Source: Mumia xiangluensis
Lineage (GTDB): Bacteria; Actinomycetota; Actinomycetes; Propionibacteriales; Nocardioidaceae
Reading direction: 5' to 3'
Assembly: GCF_010994095.1 (NCBI RefSeq)
Contig: NZ_WJYO01000004.1
Span: 1-64,000, forward strand
Length of the DNA: 64,000 nucleotides
Shown here piece after piece: positions 53,922 to 62,354 of this stretch; within the stretch, counting starts at the first letter, position 1; each line of letters begins with the position of its first letter. The notes under the pieces were generated by a model that did not search any database, was not told where the DNA came from, and saw only the letters and a list, made by a program, of their open reading frames with translations. Both the position numbers and the translations under genes were made by a program.

Positions 53922-55517
53922 CTAGCGGCGGTGCGGCACCAGGGTCTTCGTGAACAGAGCGGCGCCGTCGACGTCGCGGAGCGTGACGGTGAGCTCCTCG
54001 GAGCGTCCGTCGATCTCGACCTCGCCGAAGAACTGGAAGCCTTCCGCCGGTGAGGTGTTCGCGCGCGGCGGGGCCGCGACGAACTCCGCCTTCGGCCCGA
54101 AGGTGGCGTCCAGCGCGTTCGGTCCGAACGCGCCGGCGTTGAGCGGCCCGGAGACGAACTCCCAGAACTGGTCGAAGTCCTGGTACGCCGCGCGGTCGGG
54201 CGAGTAGTGGTGTGCGGCGGTGTAGTGGACGTCCGCCGTGAGCCAGACGTGGTTGCGGATCCCTGCGCGCTTCAACGCGGTGAGCACCGGTGCGATGTCC
54301 AGCTCGCGACCCAGCGGCGCACCCGGGTCACCCTGGGCGATGCCCTCCTGCAGCGGTCCGTCAGGGACCACGAGCCCGATGGGGAGGTCGGCCGCGATCA
54401 CCTTCCACGTCGCCCGCGACCGCTGGAGCTCGCGGATCAGCCACCGGGTCTGCGCGTGCCCGAGGACACCCCCGTCGCGCTCGGTCTCGGAGCTCGCGGT
54501 GTTCGGGTCCTTGTGGGTTCGCATGTCGAGCACGAAGACGTCGAGCAGCGGTCCGAGGTGCAGCACCCGGTAGATCCGGCCGTCGGGGTCGGGCGAGATC
54601 GGGGCCACGGGGATGTACTCGTGGAAGGCCTGCCTGCCCCGTGCGGCGAGCACGTCGACGCTCTTCTCGGTGTAGCGGGCGTCGGTGAGGAGCTCGCCCG
54701 GGTACCAGTTGTTCGTGACCTCGTGGTCGTCCCACTGGGTCACCACCGGCGTGCTCGCCAGGTAGCTGCGCCAGTTGTCGGCCAGCAGGTTGTACTTGAA
54801 CTGTCCGCGGAACTCGTCGAGCGTCTCGGCGACCTTCGTCTTCTCCTCGATGACGAGGTTGCGCCAGAGCGTGCCGCCGGGCAGCGTCACCGTCTCGGCG
54901 ACCGGGCCGTCGGCGTACACGTTGTCGCCGCTGGACAGGAAGAAGTCCGGGTCGCGGCGGGCCATCGCGTCGACGATGCGGAAGCCGCCGTACGCGGGGT
55001 TGACGCCCCACCCCTGGCCGGCGATGTCGCCGGACCACTGGAACCGGATGTCGTCGCGGCGCTGCGACGCCGTACGCAGGCGTCCCGTCTCGGGGGCGCT
55101 GGAGCGCCGCGGGTCGCGCAGGTCGACCGCGCGGATGCGGTAGTGGAGGTCGGTGCCGGACGGGAGCCCGCGCACGGTGAGCTGGCCGGTGAGGTCGGTG
55201 TCGGGAGTCACGACGGGTCCGCGCACGGTGACGGCCCTGCGGAACGACCGGTCGCGCGAGATCTCGGCGACCAGACGGGACGGGCGGTCCGCGCGCGACC
55301 ACAGCGTCGCCTCGCGGGTGAGGACGTCGCCGGCCTGGACGCCGTGGGTGAGGATCGGGCGCCCGCCGCGGACGAACGCGGGCGCGGCGGCGGTCGTACG
55401 GCCGGTGGCGGCGGATGCGGCACCGGAGCCGAGGACGACGGCGCCGGCGCCGACGACGGCGGCACCGCGGAGCAGGGTACGGCGGCCGACTCGGGGGTCG
55501 GGTGAGGTCTCAGTCAT
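53922..55517 (-). CDS. phoD: PhoD-type alkaline phosphatase, Tat-exported
   Basis: 531 residues. Twin-arginine signal (VGRRTLLRGAAVVGAGAVVL), a PhoD_N beta domain with THGVQAGDVL, then the metallophosphatase core (QWSGDIAGQG, SSGDNVYADGP, VTQWDDHEVTNNWY, TADVHYTAAH). It releases phosphate from esters outside the cell using iron and calcium. GTG at 55526 is an alternative start nine bases upstream. Both leave the Tat motif intact. No pho box was recognised. Confidence 0.92.
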   Translation of the reverse strand: MTETSPDPRVGRRTLLRGAAVVGAGAVVLGSGAASAATGRTTAAAPAFVRGGRPILTHGVQAGDVLTREATLWSRADRPSRLVAEISRDRSFRRAVTVRGPVVTPDTDLTGQLTVRGLPSGTDLHYRIRAVDLRDPRRSSAPETGRLRTASQRRDDIRFQWSGDIAGQGWGVNPAYGGFRIVDAMARRDPDFFLSSGDNVYADGPVAETVTLPGGTLWRNLVIEEKTKVAETLDEFRGQFKYNLLADNWRSYLASTPVVTQWDDHEVTNNWYPGELLTDARYTEKSVDVLAARGRQAFHEYIPVAPISPDPDGRIYRVLHLGPLLDVFVLDMRTHKDPNTASSETERDGGVLGHAQTRWLIRELQRSRATWKVIAADLPIGLVVPDGPLQEGIAQGDPGAPLGRELDIAPVLTALKRAGIRNHVWLTADVHYTAAHHYSPDRAAYQDFDQFWEFVSGPLNAGAFGPNALDATFGPKAEFVAAPPRANTSPAEGFQFFGEVEIDGRSEELTVTLRDVDGAALFTKTLVPHRR

Positions 55518-55624
55518 GCCTCCCACGCTGGCGACCCGCGGCGAACGGACGGTGACACCGAGGTGAGGGTCTGGCGACGTCCTGGCGATCCGCGCAACGG
55601 ACTCCGGGCTCGTAGGTTGGATGC

Positions 55625-56176
55625 ATGCCTACCTCATCGATCGAGCTGGGGCGCCCCGTCTCCGGCGACGTCATCGACCTGATCCTGGACGACCACCGTC
55701 GGTTCGAGGACCTGCTGCGTCAGCTGCGCGACGCCACCTCCGACCGCGACGCCGTGCGGCGAGCGTTCGCGACGCTCCACGTCGCGCACGCCGAGGCGGA
55801 GGAGAAGGAGGTCTATCCGACGCTGCGCCGCCGTGACGCCATCAGCGAGCACGAGGAGGAGCACGGCGAGGAGGAGCACGCCGAGGGCAACCAGGCTCTC
55901 CTGGCGGTGCTCGAGCTGAAGGGCACCGACACCCAGACCTTCGACGACGCCGTCGAGGAGCTCGCCCGAGTGGTCAACCACCACCTGACGGAGGAGGAGC
56001 TCACGATCCTCAACCCGGCGCGCGAGGAGGTTGCGGAGCGGACCCGCCTCGCGCTGGGGAAGGCGTTCGCCGACGAGCGCAACAACCAGGTGGACGCCGA
56101 CTGCGGGCGGATCGAGAACGTCCGGGCCATCGTCGCGCGAGCGGAGAAGCGGGGCCTGCTCGACGACGAGGAGTAA
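55625..56176 (+). CDS. hemerythrin (HHE) domain-containing protein
   Basis: 183 residues, four-helix bundle. Candidate diiron ligands are in DDHRRFEDLL, LHVAHAEAEEKEVYP, SEHEEEHGEEEHAEGN and VNHHLTEEELTIL. The stretch HEEEHGEEEHAEG is unusually dense in His and Glu and could bind extra metal. It may sense or carry oxygen or nitric oxide. The ATG is 6 nt after -10 TAGGTT (55613-55618). Confidence 0.88.
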   Translation: MPTSSIELGRPVSGDVIDLILDDHRRFEDLLRQLRDATSDRDAVRRAFATLHVAHAEAEEKEVYPTLRRRDAISEHEEEHGEEEHAEGNQALLAVLELKGTDTQTFDDAVEELARVVNHHLTEEELTILNPAREEVAERTRLALGKAFADERNNQVDADCGRIENVRAIVARAEKRGLLDDEE

Positions 56177-56186
56177 GTGGCGGCCC

Positions 56187-56639
56187 TCAGCCGGTCGTCG
56201 CCCGGGGCGACGAGGCGAACGCGCGGAGCGCCGGGGCGGGCACGGAGGCCCTGTTCGGGTTGACCAGGTACGCGGTGTCGAGGCCGAGGTCGGTCAACGC
56301 CGGGGAGACCTCGAGACGCTCGTCCCCAGTCGTCCGTGCCACGATCTGCACGCTGTCGTACGCCTCGGGCAACGTGCGGCCGACCAGCTCGAGCGTGTCG
56401 CCGAGGACGTCGGCGGTGAGGTCGTCTCCCGTGGTGCGCAGCTCGAGGAGCACGTAGCGCGACAGCCCGTCCGTGCCCTCGTCGACGACGATCTCGTCCA
56501 GGCCCGCCGGCGCATCCCGGACGGCGCCCTGCACCTGCTCCATGGCGTCCGGGTCGGCGGTCCGGAAGCAGCCCGTCGTGGTCGCGAGCAGGCCGACGAC
56601 GGCGGCCGCGACCACGACCGACCGGATCCGCGATCCCAT
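56187..56639 (-). CDS. small probable lipoprotein, unknown function
   Basis: 150 residues. Signal sequence VVVAAAVVGLLATTTGC ends in a cysteine that could be lipidated, though the lipobox (TTGC) is not ideal. The mature part is a small alpha/beta domain without known motifs. The ATG overlaps the menA stop by one base (ATGA over 56637-56641), so it is translated with menA and may act near it. Confidence 0.65.
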   Translation of the reverse strand: MGSRIRSVVVAAAVVGLLATTTGCFRTADPDAMEQVQGAVRDAPAGLDEIVVDEGTDGLSRYVLLELRTTGDDLTADVLGDTLELVGRTLPEAYDSVQIVARTTGDERLEVSPALTDLGLDTAYLVNPNRASVPAPALRAFASSPRATTG

Positions 56640-57511
56640 CAGGCGCCGATGGCGAGGCCGACCGCGATGCCGATCGCGTAGACGAGCTCGGCCAGCCCCG
56701 TGTCGCGCAGCGTCGGAAGCAGGGCCAGCCCCCGCTCGCCGCGAGCGACCGGTGTGGCGGCGCGCAGGGCCCACGGGAACGCGAGGAGGCCGAACAGCGC
56801 CGACGGCGTGTACGACGCGAGCCACCACACCGTGAGCAGGGCGACGACGAGCAGCACGATGAAGAAGGCGCGGGTCCGGCGGTCGCCGAGCACGACCGCG
56901 AGCGTGCGCTTGCCGCTGACCGTGTCGGTCGGGATGTCGCGGAGGTTGTTGGCGACGAGGATCGCGCACGCCAGGGAGCCGACGCCGATCGCGGCCGCGA
57001 GGCTCGGCCAGGTGAACGCGCCGACCTGGACGTAGGTGGTGCCGAGCACGGCGACGAGCCCGAAGAACACGAAGACGCTGACCTCGCCGAGCGCGCGGTA
57101 GCCGTACGGCGTGGAGCCACCGGTGTAGAACCACGCGGCGGCGATCGCGGCGACGCCGACGACGAGCAGCCACCAGCCCGAGGTCGCCGCGAGGACGAGA
57201 CCCAGCGCGCCGCCGATCCCGAAGCACGTGAACGCGGCCCGCTTGACGGCGCCCGCGCTCGCCGTACCCGACCCGACGAGCCGCATCGGCCCGACGCGGT
57301 CGTCGTCGGTGCCCTTCACGCCGTCGGAGTAGTCGTTGGCGTAGTTCACGCCGATCTGGAGCGCGAGCGACAGGATCAGGCAGACCGCAGCCTTCCACCA
57401 GACGGCGCCGTCGGCGAAGAGGGCCGCGCCCGTACCGGCCACCACCGGCGCGACGGCGGCCGGGAGCGTACGAGGGCGTGCTCCTGCGATCCACTGCGAT
57501 GCTGTTGCCAC
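56639..57511 (-). CDS. menA: 1,4-dihydroxy-2-naphthoate polyprenyltransferase
   Basis: 290 residues, eight to nine transmembrane helices. The prenyl-diphosphate motif is NYANDYSDGVKGTDDDR and the second Asp-rich site is NNLRDIPTDTVSGK. It attaches the isoprenoid tail in menaquinone synthesis. The GTG at 57511 (MATASQWIAG) is chosen; AGGA lies 9 nt upstream. It is divergent from menE across a 108-bp region that holds a 13-bp inverted repeat. Confidence 0.94.
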   Translation of the reverse strand: MATASQWIAGARPRTLPAAVAPVVAGTGAALFADGAVWWKAAVCLILSLALQIGVNYANDYSDGVKGTDDDRVGPMRLVGSGTASAGAVKRAAFTCFGIGGALGLVLAATSGWWLLVVGVAAIAAAWFYTGGSTPYGYRALGEVSVFVFFGLVAVLGTTYVQVGAFTWPSLAAAIGVGSLACAILVANNLRDIPTDTVSGKRTLAVVLGDRRTRAFFIVLLVVALLTVWWLASYTPSALFGLLAFPWALRAATPVARGERGLALLPTLRDTGLAELVYAIGIAVGLAIGA

Positions 57512-57553
57512 GGTCGCCCATCCTGTCACCTGCTGGTGGACGCCAGGTCGACG

Positions 57554-57595
57554 GACTCGACATTCCCGCTGTCCGAGCACCAGGAATGTCGAGTC
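57554..57595. promoter_or_regulatory. 13-bp inverted repeat between menA and menE
   Basis: gactcgacattcc (57554-57566) and its exact reverse complement (57583-57595) are separated by 16 nt. The dyad is centred in the divergent menA/menE region, 13 nt before the menE -10 TAGCGT (57608-57613). It may be a shared operator or a transcript hairpin. Confidence 0.6.
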
Positions 57596-57619
57596 TCCTG
57601 CAGGGCATAGCGTGGGCCT

Positions 57620-58660
57620 GTGAACAGTGGCACCCTGCGCCCCGTGACGGGCACCGCGCGCGAGGTCGAGGCGGCGATGCGCGGGTGGCTCGCCGCGGAG
57701 CAGGAGCCGCGCGCGCTCGCGATCCGCACGTCGGGCTCCACGGGACACCCGAAGGACGTGCTCCTGTCGCGTCGAGCCGTCACGTCGAGTGCGCGGGCGA
57801 CGCACGCGCGGCTCGGAGGACCGGGCCAGTGGCTGCTCGACCTCCCCGCGAACTACGTGGCCGGGGTGCAGGTGATCGCGCGCTCGATCCTCGCGGGGAC
57901 CTCACCGGTGGTCACCGCCGAGCACGGCGGGCTGGACGAGGCGGTCGCGGCGATGACGGGGGATCGCCGGTATGCCTCGCTCGTCCCGACGCAGCTGCAC
58001 CGACTGTCCGAGGCAGGGCGGTTCGACGTGCTCGCCTCGCTCGATGCGGTCCTCGTCGGGGGAGCCGCGCTCGACCCGGCGCTGCGGGCCCGTGCGGTGG
58101 ACGCGGGCGTCCGGATCGTGCGCACGTACGGCATGAGCGAGACCGCGGGCGGGTGCGTGTACGACGGCGTGCCGCTCGACGGTGTGGCCCTGCGGATCGA
58201 CGTCGAGCAACGGGTGTGGCTGGCGGGCCCCGTGCTGTTCGACGGCTACGCCGGCGACCCGGAGGCGACCTCCGACGCGCTGCGCGACGGCTGGCTCCGG
58301 ACCCACGACCTCGGCCGCCTCGACCCCGACGGTCGTCTGCAGGTCCTCGGACGCAGCGACGACGTCGTGATCTCCGGTGGCGTGAACGTCGTGCTCCCAC
58401 GGGTCGCCGCGGCGCTGAGGGGGCTCGACGGGATCACCGACGCGGTGGTCGTCGGGGTGCCTGACGCGGAGTGGGGCCAGCTCGTGGTCGCCGTGGTCGC
58501 GGGCACGCCGCCGGGGACTCCTGAGGTCCGCGACGGCGTCGAGGCCGCGGGCCTGCCACGCAGCTGGGCCCCGCGTCGTGTCGTGGCGGTGGAGGCGATC
58601 CCCCTGCTCGAGCACGGCAAGGTCGACCGCCAGGCCGTACGCCGGTTGGCGGGGGCCTGA
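57620..58660 (+). CDS. menE: o-succinylbenzoate-CoA ligase (short MenE)
   Basis: 346 residues, shorter than the 450-490 of Bacillus or E. coli MenE because the N-terminal part is reduced, as in other actinobacteria. AMP-binding loop RTSGSTGHPKDVLLS, A5 RTYGMSETAGG, A7 LRTHDLGRLDPDGRL, and the C-terminal Lys in LEHGKVDRQAVR. The GTG is 6 nt after -10 TAGCGT (57608-57613). It ends 2 nt from the convergent formylglycine-generating enzyme gene. Confidence 0.9.
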   Translation: MNSGTLRPVTGTAREVEAAMRGWLAAEQEPRALAIRTSGSTGHPKDVLLSRRAVTSSARATHARLGGPGQWLLDLPANYVAGVQVIARSILAGTSPVVTAEHGGLDEAVAAMTGDRRYASLVPTQLHRLSEAGRFDVLASLDAVLVGGAALDPALRARAVDAGVRIVRTYGMSETAGGCVYDGVPLDGVALRIDVEQRVWLAGPVLFDGYAGDPEATSDALRDGWLRTHDLGRLDPDGRLQVLGRSDDVVISGGVNVVLPRVAAALRGLDGITDAVVVGVPDAEWGQLVVAVVAGTPPGTPEVRDGVEAAGLPRSWAPRRVVAVEAIPLLEHGKVDRQAVRRLAGA

Positions 58661-58662
58661 GC

Positions 58663-59592
58663 TCAGGCGTCGACGACGCAGCGGAAGCCGATGTGGCCGG
58701 TCGTGCTGTGGACCTCCTGCCCCTGGCGTGCCGCGGGGCGGTAGCGGTGGCAGTACGACGGCGCGCACAGGTGGGAGCCGCCCTTCGTCACGAACCTCGT
58801 GCCCTCGACGGCGGGCGTCGCCGGGGCGACCGGGGCACAGCAGCTGGCCATCGGGAGACCCGGACGCCCTGACGGCTCCGGCGCGTGGTGCTCCGCGTGG
58901 GACGCGGACCACGGCGACCGCGTCCACTCCCAGACGTTGCCGGTCATGTCGAACAGCCCGTAGCCGTTCGGGGCGTACGAGCCGACCGGCGTCGTGAGCC
59001 CGTGCTTCTTGGGGATGTCGTTGCGCCACGGGAAGTCCCCGTGCCACGTGTTGGCCATCACGCGGCCCTTGGGCATGAACTCGTCGCCCCACGCGTAGGT
59101 GGCGCCGGCCAGGCCGCCCCGGGCCGCCCACTCCCACTCGGCCTCGTCCGGCAGGCGCATCCCCGCCCAGGCGGCGTACGCGAGAGCGTCCTCGTGCGCG
59201 ACGTGGACCACGGGATGCTTGTCGCGGCCGTCGAGGCTGCTGCCGGGGCCCTCGGGGTGCCGCCAGTCGGCGCCGGGCTGCCAACGCCACCAGCGCTGCC
59301 ACTCGTTCAGCGGGACGGGCCCGCTCGTGGGCGTGAACACGAGCGATCCCGGCACCAGGTCTGCAGGGTCGGCGTCGGGGAGCTCGGCCGCGTCGGGAGC
59401 CTTCTCCGCGACGGTCACGTGGCCGCTGTGCTTCACGAACCTGCGGAACTGCGCGTTGGTCACGGCGTGCCGCATCACCCGCACCGGACCGACGGCGACC
59501 TCGCGGACGGGCTGCTCCTCCGGGTAGAACTCGGTGCTGCCCTGCAGGAGGGTGCCGCCGGGCACCAGCGCCATGTCGTGCCTGGCTGTCAT
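58663..59592 (-). CDS. formylglycine-generating enzyme (FGE-sulfatase family)
   Basis: 309 residues. Begins MALVPGGTLLQGSTEFYPEEQP and has the family DMTGNVWEW. The copper-binding cysteines are both present in GGSHLCAPSYCHRYRPAAR, so this is a true oxygen-dependent FGE rather than a generic SUMF1-domain protein. It oxidises a Cys in a CxPxR motif of a sulfatase to formylglycine. No sulfatase is encoded in this window. The ATG is 7 nt after minus-strand -10 TACGCT (59600-59605). Confidence 0.9.
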   Translation of the reverse strand: MTARHDMALVPGGTLLQGSTEFYPEEQPVREVAVGPVRVMRHAVTNAQFRRFVKHSGHVTVAEKAPDAAELPDADPADLVPGSLVFTPTSGPVPLNEWQRWWRWQPGADWRHPEGPGSSLDGRDKHPVVHVAHEDALAYAAWAGMRLPDEAEWEWAARGGLAGATYAWGDEFMPKGRVMANTWHGDFPWRNDIPKKHGLTTPVGSYAPNGYGLFDMTGNVWEWTRSPWSASHAEHHAPEPSGRPGLPMASCCAPVAPATPAVEGTRFVTKGGSHLCAPSYCHRYRPAARQGQEVHSTTGHIGFRCVVDA

Positions 59593-59640
59593 GGCCGTCA
59601 GCGTACGGGGTGGGGTCGACCTCGGGATAACGTGGCGGAC

Positions 59641-60609
59641 GTGACCGAACCCGACCTCGCCTGGCTGCCGTACTCGATCCCGATGAGGACCCGTTTCCGC
59701 GGGATCACCGTGCGGGAGGGGCTGCTCGCGCGCGGCGAGACCGGGTGGATCGAGCTCAGCCCCTTCTGGGACTACGACGCCGCGGCGTCGCGCCCCTGGT
59801 ACGACGCCGCCGCCACCGACGCCGTACGCGTGTGGCCGACGCCGGTGCGCGATGCCGTGCCGGTGAACTGCACGGTGCCCGCCGTCGGGCCCGAGCAGGC
59901 GCAGGCGATCGTGCGCGGCGGCCACGGCTGCCGTACGGCGAAGGTGAAGGTCGCCGAACCCGGCCAGACCCTCGCCGACGACGAGGCGCGGGTCGCGGCC
60001 GTACGCGACGCGCTGGGGCCTGACGGTGCCGTCCGGGTCGACGCCAACGGGGCATGGTCGGTCGACGAGGCGTTCGAGGCGCTCGCGGTGCTGGACCGGG
60101 CCGCGGGAGGCCTGGAGTACGCCGAGCAGCCGTGCCGCACGGTCGAGGAGCTGGCGACGCTGCGCCGTCGTACCCCCGTGCCGATCGCGGCCGACGAGTC
60201 GATCCGCCGCGCCGAGGACCCCTACCGCGTGGCCGAGCTCGGTGCCGCGGACATCGCGGTCCTCAAGGTGCAGCCGCTGGGCGGCGTCGCAGCGTGCCTG
60301 GAGATCGCCGAGCGCATCGGACTCCCGGTCGTCGTGTCCAGCGCTCTGGAGACGTCGGTCGGCATCGCGGCCGGTGTCGCGCTGGCCGCGGCACTGCCGG
60401 AGCTGCCGTACGCGTGCGGGCTGGGGACGGTGTCCCTGCTGGAGCACGACGTGGTGGACGCCCCGCTGGTGCCCCGGGGTGGCGTGCTCCCGGTCGTACG
60501 CCCCGAGCCGTCGGCGGCGTTCCTCGCGACAGCGCCCGACCCCGACCTGGTCGCGCGCTGGGCGGCGCGGCTGGAGGAGATCCGTACGGTCCGGGCGGTG
60601 GCCCGATGA
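59641..60609 (+). CDS. menC: o-succinylbenzoate synthase
   Basis: 322 residues, enolase superfamily. The Lys pair is in AKVKVAE. Metal ligands lie in RVDANGAW, EYAEQPC and AADESIRR. The second active-site Lys is in VLKVQPLGG. It dehydrates SHCHC to o-succinylbenzoate in the menaquinone pathway. The GTG at 59641 is 7 nt after -10 TAACGT (59628-59633). It overlaps menD (ATGA). Confidence 0.93.
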   Translation: MTEPDLAWLPYSIPMRTRFRGITVREGLLARGETGWIELSPFWDYDAAASRPWYDAAATDAVRVWPTPVRDAVPVNCTVPAVGPEQAQAIVRGGHGCRTAKVKVAEPGQTLADDEARVAAVRDALGPDGAVRVDANGAWSVDEAFEALAVLDRAAGGLEYAEQPCRTVEELATLRRRTPVPIAADESIRRAEDPYRVAELGAADIAVLKVQPLGGVAACLEIAERIGLPVVVSSALETSVGIAAGVALAAALPELPYACGLGTVSLLEHDVVDAPLVPRGGVLPVVRPEPSAAFLATAPDPDLVARWAARLEEIRTVRAVAR

Positions 60610-62300
60610 ACCCGTCGACCGCGCTCGGCCGCGTCCTCGTCGACGAGCTCGTGCGCTCCGGCGTCCGTGACGTCGTGCTGTCGCCCGGCTCACGCTCCGC
60701 GGCGCTGGCACTCGCGCTGCACGCCGCCGACGCCCACGGCGACCTGCGGCTGCACGTCCGCATCGACGAGCGGAGCGCGGCGTTCCTCGCGCTCGGCCTG
60801 GCGAAGGGCTCGCACCGGCCGGTCGCCGTCGTGACCACCTCCGGCACCGCCGCCGCCAACCTGCACCCCGCGATCCTGGAGGCGTCGCACGCGCGCGTGC
60901 CGCTGATCGCGATCACCGCCGACCGACCCGTGGAGCTGCGGGGGACCGAGGCCAACCAGACGACGGACCAGGTGAAGCTGTACGGCGACGCGGTGCGCGC
61001 CTACGTCGAGGTCGCCGCTCCCGACGTCGTGCCGGCGAGCCCGGCGGCCTGGAGAGCTGCCGTCGCACGAGTCGTCGCGGCGGCGGTCGGGCGTACGGGC
61101 GAGGGCCCGATGGCGCGACCGCAGGGTGGCCCCGTGCACCTGAACGTGGCGTTCCGTGAGCCGCTGGTGCCCGGCGCCGACGAGGTCGGGGGCGACCTGT
61201 CCGCCGAGCTCGTCGGTCGGCCGGACGGCGCGCCGTGGAGGCGTCCGGCCCCGGTCACGCCGGAGCCGGCCTCGACGCTGCCCCTCGGTCCCCGCACGGT
61301 CGTGGTCGCCGGAGACGACGCGGGTCCGGCCGCACGGTTGCTCGCCGAGGAGGCAGGGTGGCCGCTGCTCGCCGAGCCGACGTCCGGGGCGCGCAACGGG
61401 ACGCAGCCGATCGCGACCTACCGGCTGCTGCTCGGTCTCCCCGAGCTCGCCGACCGGATCGAGCGGGTGATCGCCTTCGGGCACCCGACGCTGTCGCGTC
61501 CGATCACCCGTCTGCTCTCGCGCGACGATGTCGAGATCGTCGGTGTCGGCGCGGCCCCGTTCTCGGATCCCGGCAACCGGCTCGCAGCGACGTACCCGTC
61601 CGTGCGCGTCGATGGCGCCGACGATCCCTCGTGGTTCGAGCAGTGGACACGCGCGGACGCGGCGACGCTCGCGGCTGTGGAGGAGATCGTGCTCGGGGGC
61701 GACACGCTCACCCCGTGGCTGGTGGCCCGTGCCGTGTCGCAGGCGGTCGAGCCGGGCGGGCAGCTGGTGGTCGGCTCCTCGAACCCCGTACGCGACCTCG
61801 ACCTCATGGCCGTGCCGTACCAGGTCGGGCAGCGGCGGATGATCACCGCCAATCGAGGGCTGGCCGGCATCGACGGCGTGGTGTCGACGGCGATCGGCGC
61901 TGCGCTCGGGCGCCGGTCCGGCGAGAGGACGCTGGCACTCATGGGTGACCTGACGTTCCTCCACGACAGCAACGGCCTCGTGATCGGCCCGTCGGAGCCC
62001 GTGCCTGACCTCACGATCGTCGTGGCCTCCGACAACGGCGGAAGCATCTTCTCGACGCTCGAGCAGGGTGACGTGCCGTACGCCGCTGCGTTCGAGCGGG
62101 TCTTCGCGACGCCGACCGGCGTCAGCATCGGCAGGCTCTGCCAGGCGATGGGGGTGGAGCACCGCCTCGCCAGGACGAGCGACGAGCTGCAGGAGGCTCT
62201 CGCGACAGACGGCGGGCTGCGCGTCGTCGAGGCTGTCATCGACCGGACCGACCGGCGCGAGATCGACCGGAAGCTCCGCGGCGCTGCACGGTTGCATTAA
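60606..62300 (+). CDS. menD: SEPHCHC synthase (MenD)
   Basis: 564 residues, thiamine-diphosphate enzyme. It joins 2-oxoglutarate and isochorismate in menaquinone synthesis. N-terminal SPGSRSAALALAL and the conserved glutamate region in RIDERSAAFLALGLAKG are diagnostic. The ThDP/Mg motif is ALMGDLTFLHDSNGL. The stop TAA is 1 nt from the operator of the AurF promoter, so readthrough into the next gene is likely limited. Confidence 0.94.
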   Translation: MNPSTALGRVLVDELVRSGVRDVVLSPGSRSAALALALHAADAHGDLRLHVRIDERSAAFLALGLAKGSHRPVAVVTTSGTAAANLHPAILEASHARVPLIAITADRPVELRGTEANQTTDQVKLYGDAVRAYVEVAAPDVVPASPAAWRAAVARVVAAAVGRTGEGPMARPQGGPVHLNVAFREPLVPGADEVGGDLSAELVGRPDGAPWRRPAPVTPEPASTLPLGPRTVVVAGDDAGPAARLLAEEAGWPLLAEPTSGARNGTQPIATYRLLLGLPELADRIERVIAFGHPTLSRPITRLLSRDDVEIVGVGAAPFSDPGNRLAATYPSVRVDGADDPSWFEQWTRADAATLAAVEEIVLGGDTLTPWLVARAVSQAVEPGGQLVVGSSNPVRDLDLMAVPYQVGQRRMITANRGLAGIDGVVSTAIGAALGRRSGERTLALMGDLTFLHDSNGLVIGPSEPVPDLTIVVASDNGGSIFSTLEQGDVPYAAAFERVFATPTGVSIGRLCQAMGVEHRLARTSDELQEALATDGGLRVVEAVIDRTDRREIDRKLRGAARLH

Positions 62301-62319
62301 TACATCAGCGATGTAACAT
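62292..62319 (+). promoter_or_regulatory. promoter of the AurF-type gene with palindromic operator
   Basis: -35 TTGCAT (62292-62297) and -10 TAACAT (62314-62319) are 16 bp apart. The perfect dyad TACATC-AGC-GATGTA (62301-62315) fills the spacer and touches the -10. This placement fits repression, most likely by a TetR-family protein encoded outside the window. The region is distinctly AT-rich against its surroundings. Confidence 0.7.
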
Positions 62320-62354
62320 AAGGCCCGTCACGTCATCGGAGACTGGAGGGCCAC

